Made by a program: the position numbers and the translations under genes. Below the pieces are notes generated by a model, which was not told the DNA's origin, did no database searches, and was given only the letters and a program-made list of their open reading frames with translations. Of a stretch of DNA of 64,000 nucleotides, positions 46,737-55,892 are shown piece by piece. This stretch comes from DATLWN01 sp964492895 (GTDB lineage Bacteria > Pseudomonadota > Zetaproteobacteria > Mariprofundales > Mariprofundaceae). The stretch lies in NCBI GenBank assembly GCA_964492895.1, contig CAZBLR010000001.1:1-64000 (forward strand), in the 5' to 3' direction. Numbering within the stretch: the stretch's first letter is position 1; every line of letters begins with the position of its first letter.

Positions 46737-47453
46737 CTAACCGGGCGGCTGCTTGTTGATGATGGTGATGCGCTCGGCCTTGAAGCGCTTCATCTGCGCG
46801 AACACCTTGGTCGGGTACCAGCGGTCGTTCGGCGAGCCGTTGTAGGCGGCCAGGGCCTTGGACAGCTTGCCGTAGCGGTTCAGGTAATGGCGGATGATGG
46901 CGCAGCCGTAGCGGATGTTGGTGCTGATATCGAACAGGTTGTCGGACGGGGAACCGAGCTGGTCCTTCCAGAACGGCATCACCTGCATCAGGCCGCGGGC
47001 CCCGACGTTGCTGACCGCGAAATGGTCGAAACGCGACTCGACGGCGATGACGCCCAGGATCAGCTCGGGCGACAGCTCGTAGCGCACCGAGTAGGTGTAG
47101 ACCCAGCGTGCGATGCTCTCGCATTCGCCGTCCGTCTCCACCCATGGGCGGATCAGATGGAACATGTCCTTCATCCACACCGTGCGTTCGAAGTCGTTGG
47201 GCTTCTTCTCGGGTTCGGGCTTCAGCAGCGCCTTCAGGCGCTGCCGGTCGGACTGGCTCAGGTTCAAGGGGCCGGTGTTCTGCTCGACCACCTGCATGGC
47301 CGCGGTGGTCTGGCTGAACTGCTGGCGCTCCTCCGGCGTGCTGGCCAGCCAGACCGGGATCATCATGATCACACCGAGGACCAGGACCACCGCCAGCCAG
47401 GCCTTCGGCTGCACCGCCTTCAGGCGCAGCCCCAGCTCCACGGGGTTCAGCAT
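46737..47453 (-). CDS. Membrane-anchored lytic transglycosylase (SLT family)
   Basis: Protein of 238 aa with an N-terminal membrane helix (about 17-37) and a C-terminal SLT domain. The catalytic glutamate is E139 in AVESRFDH, followed by GARGLMQVMP and LAAYNGSP, the classic lysozyme-like motifs. It cleaves peptidoglycan during wall remodelling. Its start overlaps the end of proS by seven bases, so the two are co-transcribed. Confidence 0.92.
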   Translation of the reverse strand: MLNPVELGLRLKAVQPKAWLAVVLVLGVIMMIPVWLASTPEERQQFSQTTAAMQVVEQNTGPLNLSQSDRQRLKALLKPEPEKKPNDFERTVWMKDMFHLIRPWVETDGECESIARWVYTYSVRYELSPELILGVIAVESRFDHFAVSNVGARGLMQVMPFWKDQLGSPSDNLFDISTNIRYGCAIIRHYLNRYGKLSKALAAYNGSPNDRWYPTKVFAQMKRFKAERITIINKQPPG

Positions 47454-49156
47454 GCCGCTCCACTCAGCGCACCCTCGACCCACCCGGGCACCGCTTCCGG
47501 CACAAGCGATACCGGCTTGTCGCGGCGCAGGCCGACCTCGACCGTGCCCTCGCCCAGGCCGCGCTCGCCGACGACCACCTTGACCGGCAGGCCCATCAGC
47601 TCGGCATCCTTGAACTTGACCCCCGGACGCTCGTTGCGATCGTCCCACAGCACCTCGAAGCCGGCCCCGGACAGCGTGCTGTACAGCTGCTGCGATACCT
47701 CCATCACCTTCTCCCCCGTACCGAGCGACACCAGCGACACCTGGAACGGCGCCAGATGCGCCGGCCAGCGGATCCCCGCCTCATCGTGGCATTGCTCGAC
47801 GATGGCGGCCACCAATCTCGATACCCCAATCCCGTAGCAGCCCATCGTCGCCACCGCCCGCTGGCCCGCCGCATCCTGGAACTCGACCTTCATCGGTTCG
47901 GCATAGCGGCGGCCCAGGGCGAACACGTGGCCCACCTCGATGCCCCGCGACAGATCCAGCCGCCCGTCGCACTGCGGACAGCCGTCGCCGGCGCGCACAG
48001 TGCGCAGATCGGCATAGATCGCATCCGGCACATCGCGGGCCATGTCCAGGCCTGCGACATGGGCATCGATGCGGTTGGCGCCGGCCACCAGCCCGGAGGC
48101 CCCCTGCAGGGTCTGGTCCGCAACCACCTTGGCACGCAATCCCTGCGGCCCGACGAAGCCCACCACGCCGCCCACCGCATCGATCGCGGCGGCATCGGCC
48201 AGGCTCACGCCGTCGGCCCCCAGTACATGCGCGAGCTTGATCTCCTGCACCTCGTCGTCACCGCGCACGCAGGCCGCCACCGTGGCCCCGTCCAGCGGAC
48301 CGCCGGTCACCGTGACCATCAGCGTCTTGACCAGGTGGTCGGCACTGACCCCCAGCATCCTGGCCACGTCGCCGACGGCGCTGGCGCCGGGGGTGGCCAC
48401 CTCGGCCAGGGCGCCGTCCGTATTCCCGGGCAGCGAACGCCGGCCCTGGGCCATCTCGACGTTGGCGGCATAGCGGCAGGCATCGCAGTGGGCGATGACG
48501 TCCTCGCCCGAATCGGCCAGCACATGGAACTCGTGCGAGGCATTGCCGCCGATCGAGCCGGTATCGGCCTCGACGGCCCGGAACTTCAGCCCCAGGCGCG
48601 TGAAGATGCGCGTATAGGCCTCGAACATGTTGTCGTATTCGCGCGCCAGATCCGCGTCGTCGGCATGGAAGGAATAGGCATCCTTCATGATGAACTCGCG
48701 ACCGCGCATCAGGCCGAAGCGCGGGCGCACCTCGTCGCGGAACTTGGTCTGGATCTGGTACAGGTTCAGCGGCAGCTGGCGATAGGACTTGAGCTCGCGC
48801 GCCACCAGATCGCAGATCACCTCCTCGTGCGTCGGCCCGAGGCAGGACTCATGGTCGTGCCGGTCGAAAAAGCGCAGCAGCTCGGGCCCGTACTTGACCC
48901 AGCGGCCGGAGGCCTGCCACAGCTCGGCCGGCTGCACCAGCGGCATCAACAGCTCCTGGGCGCCGGCGCGGTTCATCTCCTCGCGCACCACGCCCTCGAT
49001 GCGGCGCAGCACCTTCAGGCCGAGGGGCAGGAAATCGTAGACGCCGCTGGTCACCCGGCGGATGAAGCCGGCGCGCAGCAACAGCCGGTGCGACACGACC
49101 TCCGCCTCGGACGGGTCGTCGCGCAGCGTCGGGGCGAAAAAAGCGGAAAATCTCAT
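47447..49156 (-). CDS. proS: Prolyl-tRNA synthetase
   Basis: Bacterial-type class II synthetase of 569 aa with the editing (INS) domain. Motif 1 and 2 regions are GVYDFLPLGLKVLRRIE and GPTHEEVICDLV/TKFRDEVRPRFGLMRGREFIMKDAYSF; motif 3 is near GCYGIGVSRLVAAI. The INS domain spans about residues 225-385. It attaches proline to tRNA, including the tRNA-Pro at 32442-32519. Confidence 0.97.
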   Translation of the reverse strand: MRFSAFFAPTLRDDPSEAEVVSHRLLLRAGFIRRVTSGVYDFLPLGLKVLRRIEGVVREEMNRAGAQELLMPLVQPAELWQASGRWVKYGPELLRFFDRHDHESCLGPTHEEVICDLVARELKSYRQLPLNLYQIQTKFRDEVRPRFGLMRGREFIMKDAYSFHADDADLAREYDNMFEAYTRIFTRLGLKFRAVEADTGSIGGNASHEFHVLADSGEDVIAHCDACRYAANVEMAQGRRSLPGNTDGALAEVATPGASAVGDVARMLGVSADHLVKTLMVTVTGGPLDGATVAACVRGDDEVQEIKLAHVLGADGVSLADAAAIDAVGGVVGFVGPQGLRAKVVADQTLQGASGLVAGANRIDAHVAGLDMARDVPDAIYADLRTVRAGDGCPQCDGRLDLSRGIEVGHVFALGRRYAEPMKVEFQDAAGQRAVATMGCYGIGVSRLVAAIVEQCHDEAGIRWPAHLAPFQVSLVSLGTGEKVMEVSQQLYSTLSGAGFEVLWDDRNERPGVKFKDAELMGLPVKVVVGERGLGEGTVEVGLRRDKPVSLVPEAVPGWVEGALSGAAC

Positions 49157-49202
49157 GGGGCGATCCTACCGGGGGCTGGAAATCGAAAACAGGGGAAAAT
49201 GC

Positions 49203-49718
49203 TCATCCATCGGCCAGTTGCCGGCGCAGGAAGCGGAACAGGGCACGGCTGGCCTTCTTGCGACCCTCGCCCGCCGAGCCGGCAGCCGCACGCAGGATCC
49301 GGCCGAGCTCGGCCGTGTCCAGGTCCGGCACCTCGGCCACCAGCTCTGCCACGGCATCCTCGCCCTCGGCCAGCAGGCGGTCGCGCCATTGCTCGATGTG
49401 ATGGAAGGCGCGCACGTCCTCGGCCGTGTCCTCGTGCAGGCTGGCCAGCGCCGCCTGCACCGGCGCCACATCGATGTCGCGCAGCAGGCGGCCGATGAAC
49501 TTGATCTGGCGCTTGCGGGCGCCACGGTCCATGTCCTGCCCCTCGAGCACGGCCTGCTCGAGCTCGGCCGGCAGCGCCAGGCCGAGGATGAACTCGCGCC
49601 GCTGCTCCAGCAGGTCGGTGCCGAGATCCTGCAGGGCCTTGGCATCGCGCTTCTTCTGGCTCTTGCTCGGCCCCTCGGCCCGGTTGTAGGCGCTATGTTC
49701 GAATACCGTCTCGCTCAC
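49203..49718 (-). CDS. darP: Ribosome-associated protein DarP/YjgA (DUF615)
   Basis: Protein of 171 aa, helical and rich in charged residues, with PSKSQKKRDAKALQDLG near the start and QIKFIGRLLRDIDV, both typical of the family. DarP promotes 50S subunit maturation at the peptidyl transferase centre in E. coli. Its start overlaps the mpl stop by four bases. Confidence 0.93.
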   Translation of the reverse strand: MSETVFEHSAYNRAEGPSKSQKKRDAKALQDLGTDLLEQRREFILGLALPAELEQAVLEGQDMDRGARKRQIKFIGRLLRDIDVAPVQAALASLHEDTAEDVRAFHHIEQWRDRLLAEGEDAVAELVAEVPDLDTAELGRILRAAAGSAGEGRKKASRALFRFLRRQLADG

Positions 49719-51103
49719 AAAGCCTCCAGCAGGCGCTGATGGATACCGTCGAAGCCGCCGTTGGACAGGATCAGCACGTGATCCCCGTTCCGGGCCTGGC
49801 CGGCCACCTTGGCCACGATGGCCCCGACATCCGGCAGCACCTCGGCATGCGGCCCGATGGCCCGGCAGACCGCCTCCACATCGAGGGCGTCATCGGGAAG
49901 CAGGTTGCGGGTCGACGGCGGCACGAAGATCACCCGGTCGGCGGAGGCCAGGGCCGCCGGCAGGCGCTGCTGGTGCACACGGCTGCGCATGGTGTTCGAG
50001 CGGGGCTCGACGATGACCCACAGGCGCTCGGCATCGCCCAGTCTCGCCTTCAGTGAATCCACGACGCCGGCGATGGCGGTCGGATGATGCGCGAAATCGT
50101 CGTAGACGCGCACCCCGCGCCGCTCGCCGACCAGCGTCATGCGCCGGCGCACGCCGTCAAAGCTCTCGAAGCCCTGCCGGATCACCCGCGCATCCAGCCC
50201 CAGCGATTCGGCGGCGGCGGCCACGGCGCAGGCATTGGCGACATGGTGGCGCCCGATCATGTCCCAGGCGAACTCGCCGAACGGCGCCTCGCCGTGCCAC
50301 AGCCGGAAACGCGAGCCGTCCCCGGCCACCGGCTCCCAGTACCAGTCCGCCGCCACGCCCTGGCCATAGCGGGCGAAGCGCAGCACGGGTGTCCAGCAAC
50401 CCTCGGCCAGCACCTCGGCCAGCTGCGCGTCCTCGGCATTGACGACGATACTGCCCGCGGCCGGCACCGTGCGCAGCAGCTGCGCGAACTGGCGCTTGAT
50501 GGCTTCGATATCGGGAAAGATGTCGGCGTGGTCGTACTCGAGGTTGTTCAGGATCAGCGTGCGGGCGCGGTAGTGCAGGAACTTGGAGCGCTTGTCGAAG
50601 AAGGCCGTGTCGTACTCGTCCCCTTCCAGCACGAAATACGGACCGATGCCGAGGCGGGCGCCGGTGCCGAAGTTCTCCGGGATGCCGCCGATCATGAATC
50701 CGGGCACCTGCCCCGCCACCTCCAGCACATGCGCCATCAGGCTGGCGGTCGTGGTCTTGCCGTGGGTGCCGGCCACGACCACGGCATGGCGGCCGGGCAG
50801 CACGTAACGGCCGATGAATTCCGGTCCGGAGCAGTACGCGAGGCCCTGATCGAGCACCGACTCGACCTCGGCGTTGCCGCGGCTCATGGCATTGCCGATC
50901 ACCACGAGATCCGGCACCGGATCGAGGTGGGCGGCTTCGTAGCCCTCGAAGGTGGCGATGCCCTCGGCACGCAGGAAGTCGGACATGGGCGGATACACCC
51001 CGGCATCCGATCCGGTCACGACGAATCCGCTGTCCTTCGCCAGCTTGGCGATGGCGGCCATGGCGGTGCCGCAGATGCCGAGGATATGCACGTGCTTGGT
51101 CAT
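49715..51103 (-). CDS. mpl: UDP-N-acetylmuramate:L-alanyl-gamma-D-glutamyl-meso-diaminopimelate ligase
   Basis: Murein recycling ligase of 462 aa that joins recovered tripeptide to UDP-MurNAc. It begins MTKHVHILGICGTAMAA, has the ATP site AGTHGKTTTA (about 111-120), LNNLEYDHADIFPD and DDFAHHPTAI. No good ribosome site is seen; the ATG at 51103 is chosen from family alignment over starts at 51121 and 51139. It forms an operon with darP. Confidence 0.95.
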   Translation of the reverse strand: MTKHVHILGICGTAMAAIAKLAKDSGFVVTGSDAGVYPPMSDFLRAEGIATFEGYEAAHLDPVPDLVVIGNAMSRGNAEVESVLDQGLAYCSGPEFIGRYVLPGRHAVVVAGTHGKTTTASLMAHVLEVAGQVPGFMIGGIPENFGTGARLGIGPYFVLEGDEYDTAFFDKRSKFLHYRARTLILNNLEYDHADIFPDIEAIKRQFAQLLRTVPAAGSIVVNAEDAQLAEVLAEGCWTPVLRFARYGQGVAADWYWEPVAGDGSRFRLWHGEAPFGEFAWDMIGRHHVANACAVAAAAESLGLDARVIRQGFESFDGVRRRMTLVGERRGVRVYDDFAHHPTAIAGVVDSLKARLGDAERLWVIVEPRSNTMRSRVHQQRLPAALASADRVIFVPPSTRNLLPDDALDVEAVCRAIGPHAEVLPDVGAIVAKVAGQARNGDHVLILSNGGFDGIHQRLLEAL

Positions 51104-51165
51104 TGGGGGGGATTTCACCATAACGACCGCGAGACACAAGAACCAAAGTTGGGCACCATCACGCG

Positions 51166-51837
51166 ATGAGCGAACCCATGCTGCCCGCCGTGGAGACCGA
51201 AACCGCGCATCCGCCGACCGCCAGCATCATCTGGCTGCACGGGCTCGGCGCCGACGGACACGACTTCGAGCCCATCGTGCCCGACCTCGAACTTCCCGAG
51301 ACACTTGCCGTGCGCTTCGTGTTCCCGCATGCGCCGGCCATCCCGGTGTCGATCAACGGCGGCTACATCATGCCGGCCTGGTACGACATCCGGCACACGG
51401 ATCTCGGCATCGAACACGATGGGGAAGGCATCGAGCACTCGGCGCGCCAGATCCGGATGCTCGTCGAGCAGGAACAGATGCGCGGCATCGCGGCCCACCG
51501 CATCGTCCTCGCCGGGTTCTCGCAGGGCGCGGCCATGGCCCTGCACGTGGGCCTGACCCATCGGGAACGGCTGGGCGGCATCATCGCCCTGTCCGGCTAT
51601 CTGCTGCAGCGCCAGCAGCTCGCGGCCAGGCGCAGCAAGGAAAACCAGGGCACCCCGATCCTCATGGCCCACGGCGTCGACGACCCGGTCGTGCCTTTCG
51701 CCCTCGGGGAACAGGCCCGGCACACCCTGGGCGAATGGGGCTACGACGTCGCATGGCATGCCTACCCGATGGCGCATCACGTCTGTGCCGATGAGATCAG
51801 GGCCGTCGGCCGCTGGATCACCGCCCGCCTGGGCTGA
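51166..51837 (+). CDS. Carboxylesterase/phospholipase of the alpha/beta hydrolase family
   Basis: Hydrolase of 223 aa close to the acyl-protein thioesterase/carboxylesterase 2 type. LHGLGADGHDFEPIVPDL holds the oxyanion region, the nucleophile is S119 in AGFSQGAAMAL, the acid lies in HGVDDPVVPF and the histidine in PMAHHVCADE. Cytoplasmic. The natural substrate is unknown. It is divergent from mpl. Confidence 0.9.
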   Translation: MSEPMLPAVETETAHPPTASIIWLHGLGADGHDFEPIVPDLELPETLAVRFVFPHAPAIPVSINGGYIMPAWYDIRHTDLGIEHDGEGIEHSARQIRMLVEQEQMRGIAAHRIVLAGFSQGAAMALHVGLTHRERLGGIIALSGYLLQRQQLAARRSKENQGTPILMAHGVDDPVVPFALGEQARHTLGEWGYDVAWHAYPMAHHVCADEIRAVGRWITARLG

Positions 51838-51872
51838 ACCACCGGCCTCCCGGCCCCGGCAAACCCGCCGGG

Positions 51873-52697
51873 TCAGTCCCCATCGCCCTTGATATCGCCG
51901 ATGCCGAACAACTCGGGCTCGACATGGACGCTGGCCGGGTACACGGGCCCGATATCCACCATCTGCCAGACATCGCCGCGCCGGCCGACCTCGACATCCA
52001 TGACATCGCCCTCCCGGAGCAGGGCGACGATCTCGTCCGGCAGCTCGATCGGCCCCACCTCGGGGGCATCCTCATCGAAACTGAGGCTGACGCCCCGGCC
52101 CTCGATCCGGTGCACCCGCGCGTGGCCCTCGACAAAATCGGAAAACGGCACCGTGCGCATGGCCTCCGGCATGCTGCTGCCCATGCGCACGAAACGCAGC
52201 AGCAGCCGCGCCGCCTTGGCCACGCGCTGACCCACCTCGACGGCATCGCGGATGCTGTCCAGGAAGCCGATCTTGTCGGCCATATCGATCCAGCCGCGGC
52301 CGGCGAGGTATTCGATCCATTCCAGCATGACCCGGCCGCAGATCTGCACGGCCTCCTGGTCCCCTTCGGTTTCCCTGAGGATGAACCAGGCCAGGAAATC
52401 GTGGACGTGCTCCGGGTCGAGCTGGTTCAGGGTCAGGCCGCCGAGGTCCTGCGACGGCTCCACGTCGCCCTCGAACAGCTGTTCCATATAGGCGCCGAGC
52501 GACTCCTCCCATTCCTCCATCGCACCCTCGTCGAGGTGCTCGTCATCGTGGAAGAGATCCGAGAAATGCAGCAGGTATGCCGAAAACGCATCCAGACAAC
52601 GCTCCACTTCCTGCCCGTGCATCCTGTCGGCGGCAATGCTGGCGGCATCGAACTGGTCGATCGCCTCCTGGACGGTCATCATGGATGAAAGGTTCAT
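51873..52697 (-). CDS. Unknown acidic cytoplasmic protein
   Basis: Protein of 274 aa, very rich in Asp and Glu, without membrane segments. The first 190 residues look helical; the C-terminal 80 look like a small beta domain (FSDFVEGHARVHRIEGRGVSLSF, LREGDVMDVEVGRRGDVWQMVDIG). I do not recognise the family. It lies between the esterase and efp and is read away from efp. AAAG/ATG context gives only a weak ribosome site. Confidence 0.7.
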   Translation of the reverse strand: MNLSSMMTVQEAIDQFDAASIAADRMHGQEVERCLDAFSAYLLHFSDLFHDDEHLDEGAMEEWEESLGAYMEQLFEGDVEPSQDLGGLTLNQLDPEHVHDFLAWFILRETEGDQEAVQICGRVMLEWIEYLAGRGWIDMADKIGFLDSIRDAVEVGQRVAKAARLLLRFVRMGSSMPEAMRTVPFSDFVEGHARVHRIEGRGVSLSFDEDAPEVGPIELPDEIVALLREGDVMDVEVGRRGDVWQMVDIGPVYPASVHVEPELFGIGDIKGDGD

Positions 52698-52849
52698 GTG
52701 GGCCTCGGTCTGATGTTTTGGCTCGCTCCATCGGCGGTGTCCGGCCGGCGACAGCTTGCTGCGCCGGCGCATTGCGGCTATGTTGCGCAGCCCGGAACAC
52801 AGGCGGGATCCTCCGCCGAAACCTTGAATTGTGCCTCAGGAGACGAGCA

Positions 52850-53410
52850 ATGCAAATCAACGCCACGGCCATCCGTACCGGTAACATCCTTGAAGTCGAC
52901 GGCGCCCTGTGGCGCGTCACCAAGAGCATGCATGTGACGCCGGGCAAGGGCGTGGCCTGCATGCAGGTGGAAATGCGCAACGTCGAAACCGGCACCAAGA
53001 CCAACAAGCGCTTCAATTCCACCGAGCGCGTCGAGCGCGTGACCCTGTCGCAGCGGCCGATGCAGTACCTGTACGAGGACGGCGACCTGTTCCACTTCAT
53101 GGACACGGAAAGCTACGAGCAGATCAGCCTGGGCCGTGACATGGTCGAGGAGGCGCTGCCGTATCTGATGCCGGAGATGCAGGTCGAGATCGAGTTCCAT
53201 GAGGATCGCCCCCTGAACGTGCGCCTGCCGCAGACCGTCGTGCTGACCGTGGTCGAATGCGATGCCGCCATGAAGGGCCAGACGGCGACCAGTTCGTACA
53301 AGCCCGGCACGCTGGAAACGGGCGCCTCGATCATGGTGCCGCCCTACCTCGAGGCCGGCACCAGGATCAAGGTCAACACCGAAACCGGTGAGTACGTCGA
53401 ACGCGCCTGA
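52850..53410 (+). CDS. efp: Translation elongation factor P
   Basis: EF-P of 186 aa, which relieves ribosome stalling at polyproline. Three beta-barrel domains are present. The tip loop reads TPGKG with the modifiable lysine K33 (E. coli K34), so lysylation or a related change is possible. TNKRFNSTERVERVTLSQRPMQYLYEDGDLFHFMD and the C-terminal INVNTETGEY-like end (here IKVNTETGEYVERA) are typical. CAGGAGACG precedes the start. Confidence 0.96.
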   Translation: MQINATAIRTGNILEVDGALWRVTKSMHVTPGKGVACMQVEMRNVETGTKTNKRFNSTERVERVTLSQRPMQYLYEDGDLFHFMDTESYEQISLGRDMVEEALPYLMPEMQVEIEFHEDRPLNVRLPQTVVLTVVECDAAMKGQTATSSYKPGTLETGASIMVPPYLEAGTRIKVNTETGEYVERA

Positions 53411-53538
53411 TCCCGCTTCCATGGGCGGCGCCCGCCGGCCAACGCAGAAGATGACAACCGAGCCTCGAATCAGGCAGCCTTGGTCGCGGCTTTTGCCTGC
53501 CGCGCACCACTTTGGGCAGTCATCCTGACGGAGGCTCC

Positions 53539-54252
53539 ATGAAGCATGTCAATCACGCCACCCTCGCCTGTTCCGTCTGCGGCAAGTCCTTCTCCAAATC
53601 CCAGGTCGTTCCCGCCGCTTCCGTGCGCGCTCCCGTGGCCGGACTCATCCGCAAGGATCATGCGCAGTGGAATGACGCCGGCTTCATCTGCCTGAAGGAT
53701 CTGACGCATTACCGGACCGAATATGTGGAATCCGTGCTGGAGACCGAAAAGGGGGAGCTCACGGCCCTGGAGCAGGAGGTGGTGGAGAGCCTCGAACAGC
53801 ACGAGCTTCTCAGCGCCAACGTCGAGTCGCAGTACAAGCGGGAACTGCGTGTTGGCGAACGCATGGCCGACCGCATGGCCGAATTCGGCGGCAGCTGGGC
53901 CTTTTTGATCATGTTCGCGCTGTTCGTGCTCATCTGGATCATCGTCAATTCGGCCGTGTTGTTCTGGAAACCGGCCGATCCGTATCCTTTCATCCTGCTC
54001 AACCTGTTGCTGTCATGCCTGGCCGCCGTGCAGGCCCCGATCATCATGATGAGCCAAAACCGTCAGGAATCCCGCGACCGCCTGCGGGCCGAGAACGACT
54101 ACAAGGTCAACCTGAAGGCCGAACTCGAAATCCAGCATCTGAACGAGAAGGTCGATCACCTGCTGCAGAACCAGTGGCAGCGCCTGGTCGAAATCCAGCA
54201 GCTTCAGATCGAACTGCTCAACGAACTGGTGCACGGCCGGCAAAATCGCTAG
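53539..54252 (+). CDS. DUF1003 membrane protein
   Basis: Protein of 237 aa. The N-terminus has a CSVCGKSF zinc-type pair and another Cys (FICLKDL). DUF1003 follows: two membrane helices (SWAFLIMFALFVLIWIIVNSAVLF and FILLNLLLSCLAAVQAPIIMM) with the conserved MSQNRQESRDRLRAENDYKVNLKAE. The C-terminal coiled coil is IQHLNEKVDHLLQNQWQRLVEIQQLQIELL. The function is unknown. CGGAGG is seven bases upstream. Confidence 0.88.
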   Translation: MKHVNHATLACSVCGKSFSKSQVVPAASVRAPVAGLIRKDHAQWNDAGFICLKDLTHYRTEYVESVLETEKGELTALEQEVVESLEQHELLSANVESQYKRELRVGERMADRMAEFGGSWAFLIMFALFVLIWIIVNSAVLFWKPADPYPFILLNLLLSCLAAVQAPIIMMSQNRQESRDRLRAENDYKVNLKAELEIQHLNEKVDHLLQNQWQRLVEIQQLQIELLNELVHGRQNR

Positions 54253-54423
54253 CTTGCCCGGGTCGGGGCGCCAAGGATTCCGGCAAGCCGTTCCGGCACT
54301 CCCTTACATGAAATTTTTTTAATATGCTTTTCATGCCTCCATCACAGGCGCCTTCTTAATGTTCTTCCTGTCTGGTGCCGATCCCTCCTCCCCTCCCTCC
54401 CCAAAGGCATCAGACACAAACAT

Positions 54424-54453
54424 AAAAAGCCCCGGCGTCGCCGGGGCTTTTTA
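54424..54453. terminator. Bidirectional intrinsic terminator
   Basis: Stem AAAAAGCCCCGGC / GCCGGGGCTTTTT with loop GTC. Runs of A on the left and T on the right let it serve both the DUF1003 gene (plus) and the exchanger gene (minus), which converge here. Confidence 0.93.
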
Positions 54454-54476
54454 TGTGTCCGGGTATCCATCCAGCG

Positions 54477-55859
54477 CTACGGATGCTCGGCCTCCACCTC
54501 GCGGCGGAACGCCTCACGATTCGCCGCGATCAGGGCCAGCAGGATGACGGAATACACGAAGGTGGACAGCACCACGACCCCGACGACGATGGCCTTGAAC
54601 ATCTCCAGATGCGGGAAATCGGCCGGGATCAGCATCACCATCACCACCGACAGCCCACCCTTGATGCCGGCGAAGGTCAGGATGCCCCACCAGCGGAAGT
54701 TGATGCGCGCCATCCAGCGGGTGCGCGTGGTGATGATCGCGAACTTGGCCATCATCAGCGCCCGGATCACCGTGGTCACCAGGAACATGGCCAGGATCTC
54801 GCCCTTGTACTGCAGCAGCAGCTTCAGATCGATGATCTCGGCCATGGCGATGAACAGGATGGTGTTGGCCACGATGGCCAGCAGCTGGATGTCCTCCTTC
54901 GTGCGCCGGTGCCGGTCCCGCTCCTCGACCGTCGACTTGATCCGCTCGATCGCCCGATGCACCAGGCGGCGCGAAGGCGCCGGCTGCGCCGACGCCTGTT
55001 CCAGCTCGCCCTGTTCGGCGGCAAGCACCGCCTCGTCCCGGCCGAGAGCACGGCTCATGACATGGTGCACGGTGATGGTGGCGACGATGCAGGCCAGGAT
55101 GCCCGACAGGTGCATATGGGAATGTCCGCCCATCAGGTTCAGCACGGCATAGAAATGTTCGGCCAGCGTGAAGGCGCCGTAGCCGGTCAAGAGCAGCACC
55201 AGCAGCTCGGCGATGCGGTTGTCGGTCGTCTTCAGCGCCAGCAGCCCCGCGTATCCGGCCACGAACCCCAGCAACACGGACCCGAACACCACGACCACGC
55301 TGACCTGGCCCACGTACGCCGCCGTGACCTGCCCGCCCTCCAGTGCGTACAGGCCGACGAACACGAACACGATCAGCGCCGTGGCATCGTTGAACAGGCT
55401 TTCGCCCTCGGCCAGGATCTTCAGGCGGTGCGGCAGCTCGAACTTGGAGAAGATGCTGACCACCGACACCGGATCGGTGGCCAGCACCATCGCGAACAGG
55501 GCGATGATGGCCGGCACCGAAAGATGGTACTGGCCGAAGATGTGGTTGGCGGTGAAGATCGCCACCACCACCGACAGGGCCACGGCCACCACCGCCAGAT
55601 AGAACAGGCTCAGCCCATGCGCCTTCAGGTCCTCGAGCCTGAGCTCCAGCGAATCGGAGATCAGCAGCACCGGCAGCAGGAACAGCACCAGGGCCGCGAA
55701 ATGCTCGGTATCCCCGGTCAGCATCAGCAACTCCGGCGCCACGCGATGGAGCAGGAACGACAGCGTGATCAGGCTCAGCGGCAGCGGCACCTTCAGCCTG
55801 TCCTCGATCAGCAGGGACAGGTACAGGATGCCGGCGATACTGATCAGGGCCTCGACCAT
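54477..55859 (-). CDS. Cation:proton antiporter (CPA1/NhaP-like)
   Basis: Membrane protein of 460 aa with about 12 helices. The ion-binding region is FAMVLATDPVSVVSIF followed by LAEGESLFNDATALIVF, the ND signature of electroneutral CPA1 exchangers. A charged cytoplasmic linker (about residues 275-320) splits the helices, which is unusual for NhaP. The transported ion (Na+ or K+) cannot be read by eye. It is upstream-linked to a second exchanger. Confidence 0.9.
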   Translation of the reverse strand: MVEALISIAGILYLSLLIEDRLKVPLPLSLITLSFLLHRVAPELLMLTGDTEHFAALVLFLLPVLLISDSLELRLEDLKAHGLSLFYLAVVAVALSVVVAIFTANHIFGQYHLSVPAIIALFAMVLATDPVSVVSIFSKFELPHRLKILAEGESLFNDATALIVFVFVGLYALEGGQVTAAYVGQVSVVVVFGSVLLGFVAGYAGLLALKTTDNRIAELLVLLLTGYGAFTLAEHFYAVLNLMGGHSHMHLSGILACIVATITVHHVMSRALGRDEAVLAAEQGELEQASAQPAPSRRLVHRAIERIKSTVEERDRHRRTKEDIQLLAIVANTILFIAMAEIIDLKLLLQYKGEILAMFLVTTVIRALMMAKFAIITTRTRWMARINFRWWGILTFAGIKGGLSVVMVMLIPADFPHLEMFKAIVVGVVVLSTFVYSVILLALIAANREAFRREVEAEHP

Positions 55860-55892
55860 CGATATCCCTCCCCAGAAAACGGCACGGCAGAC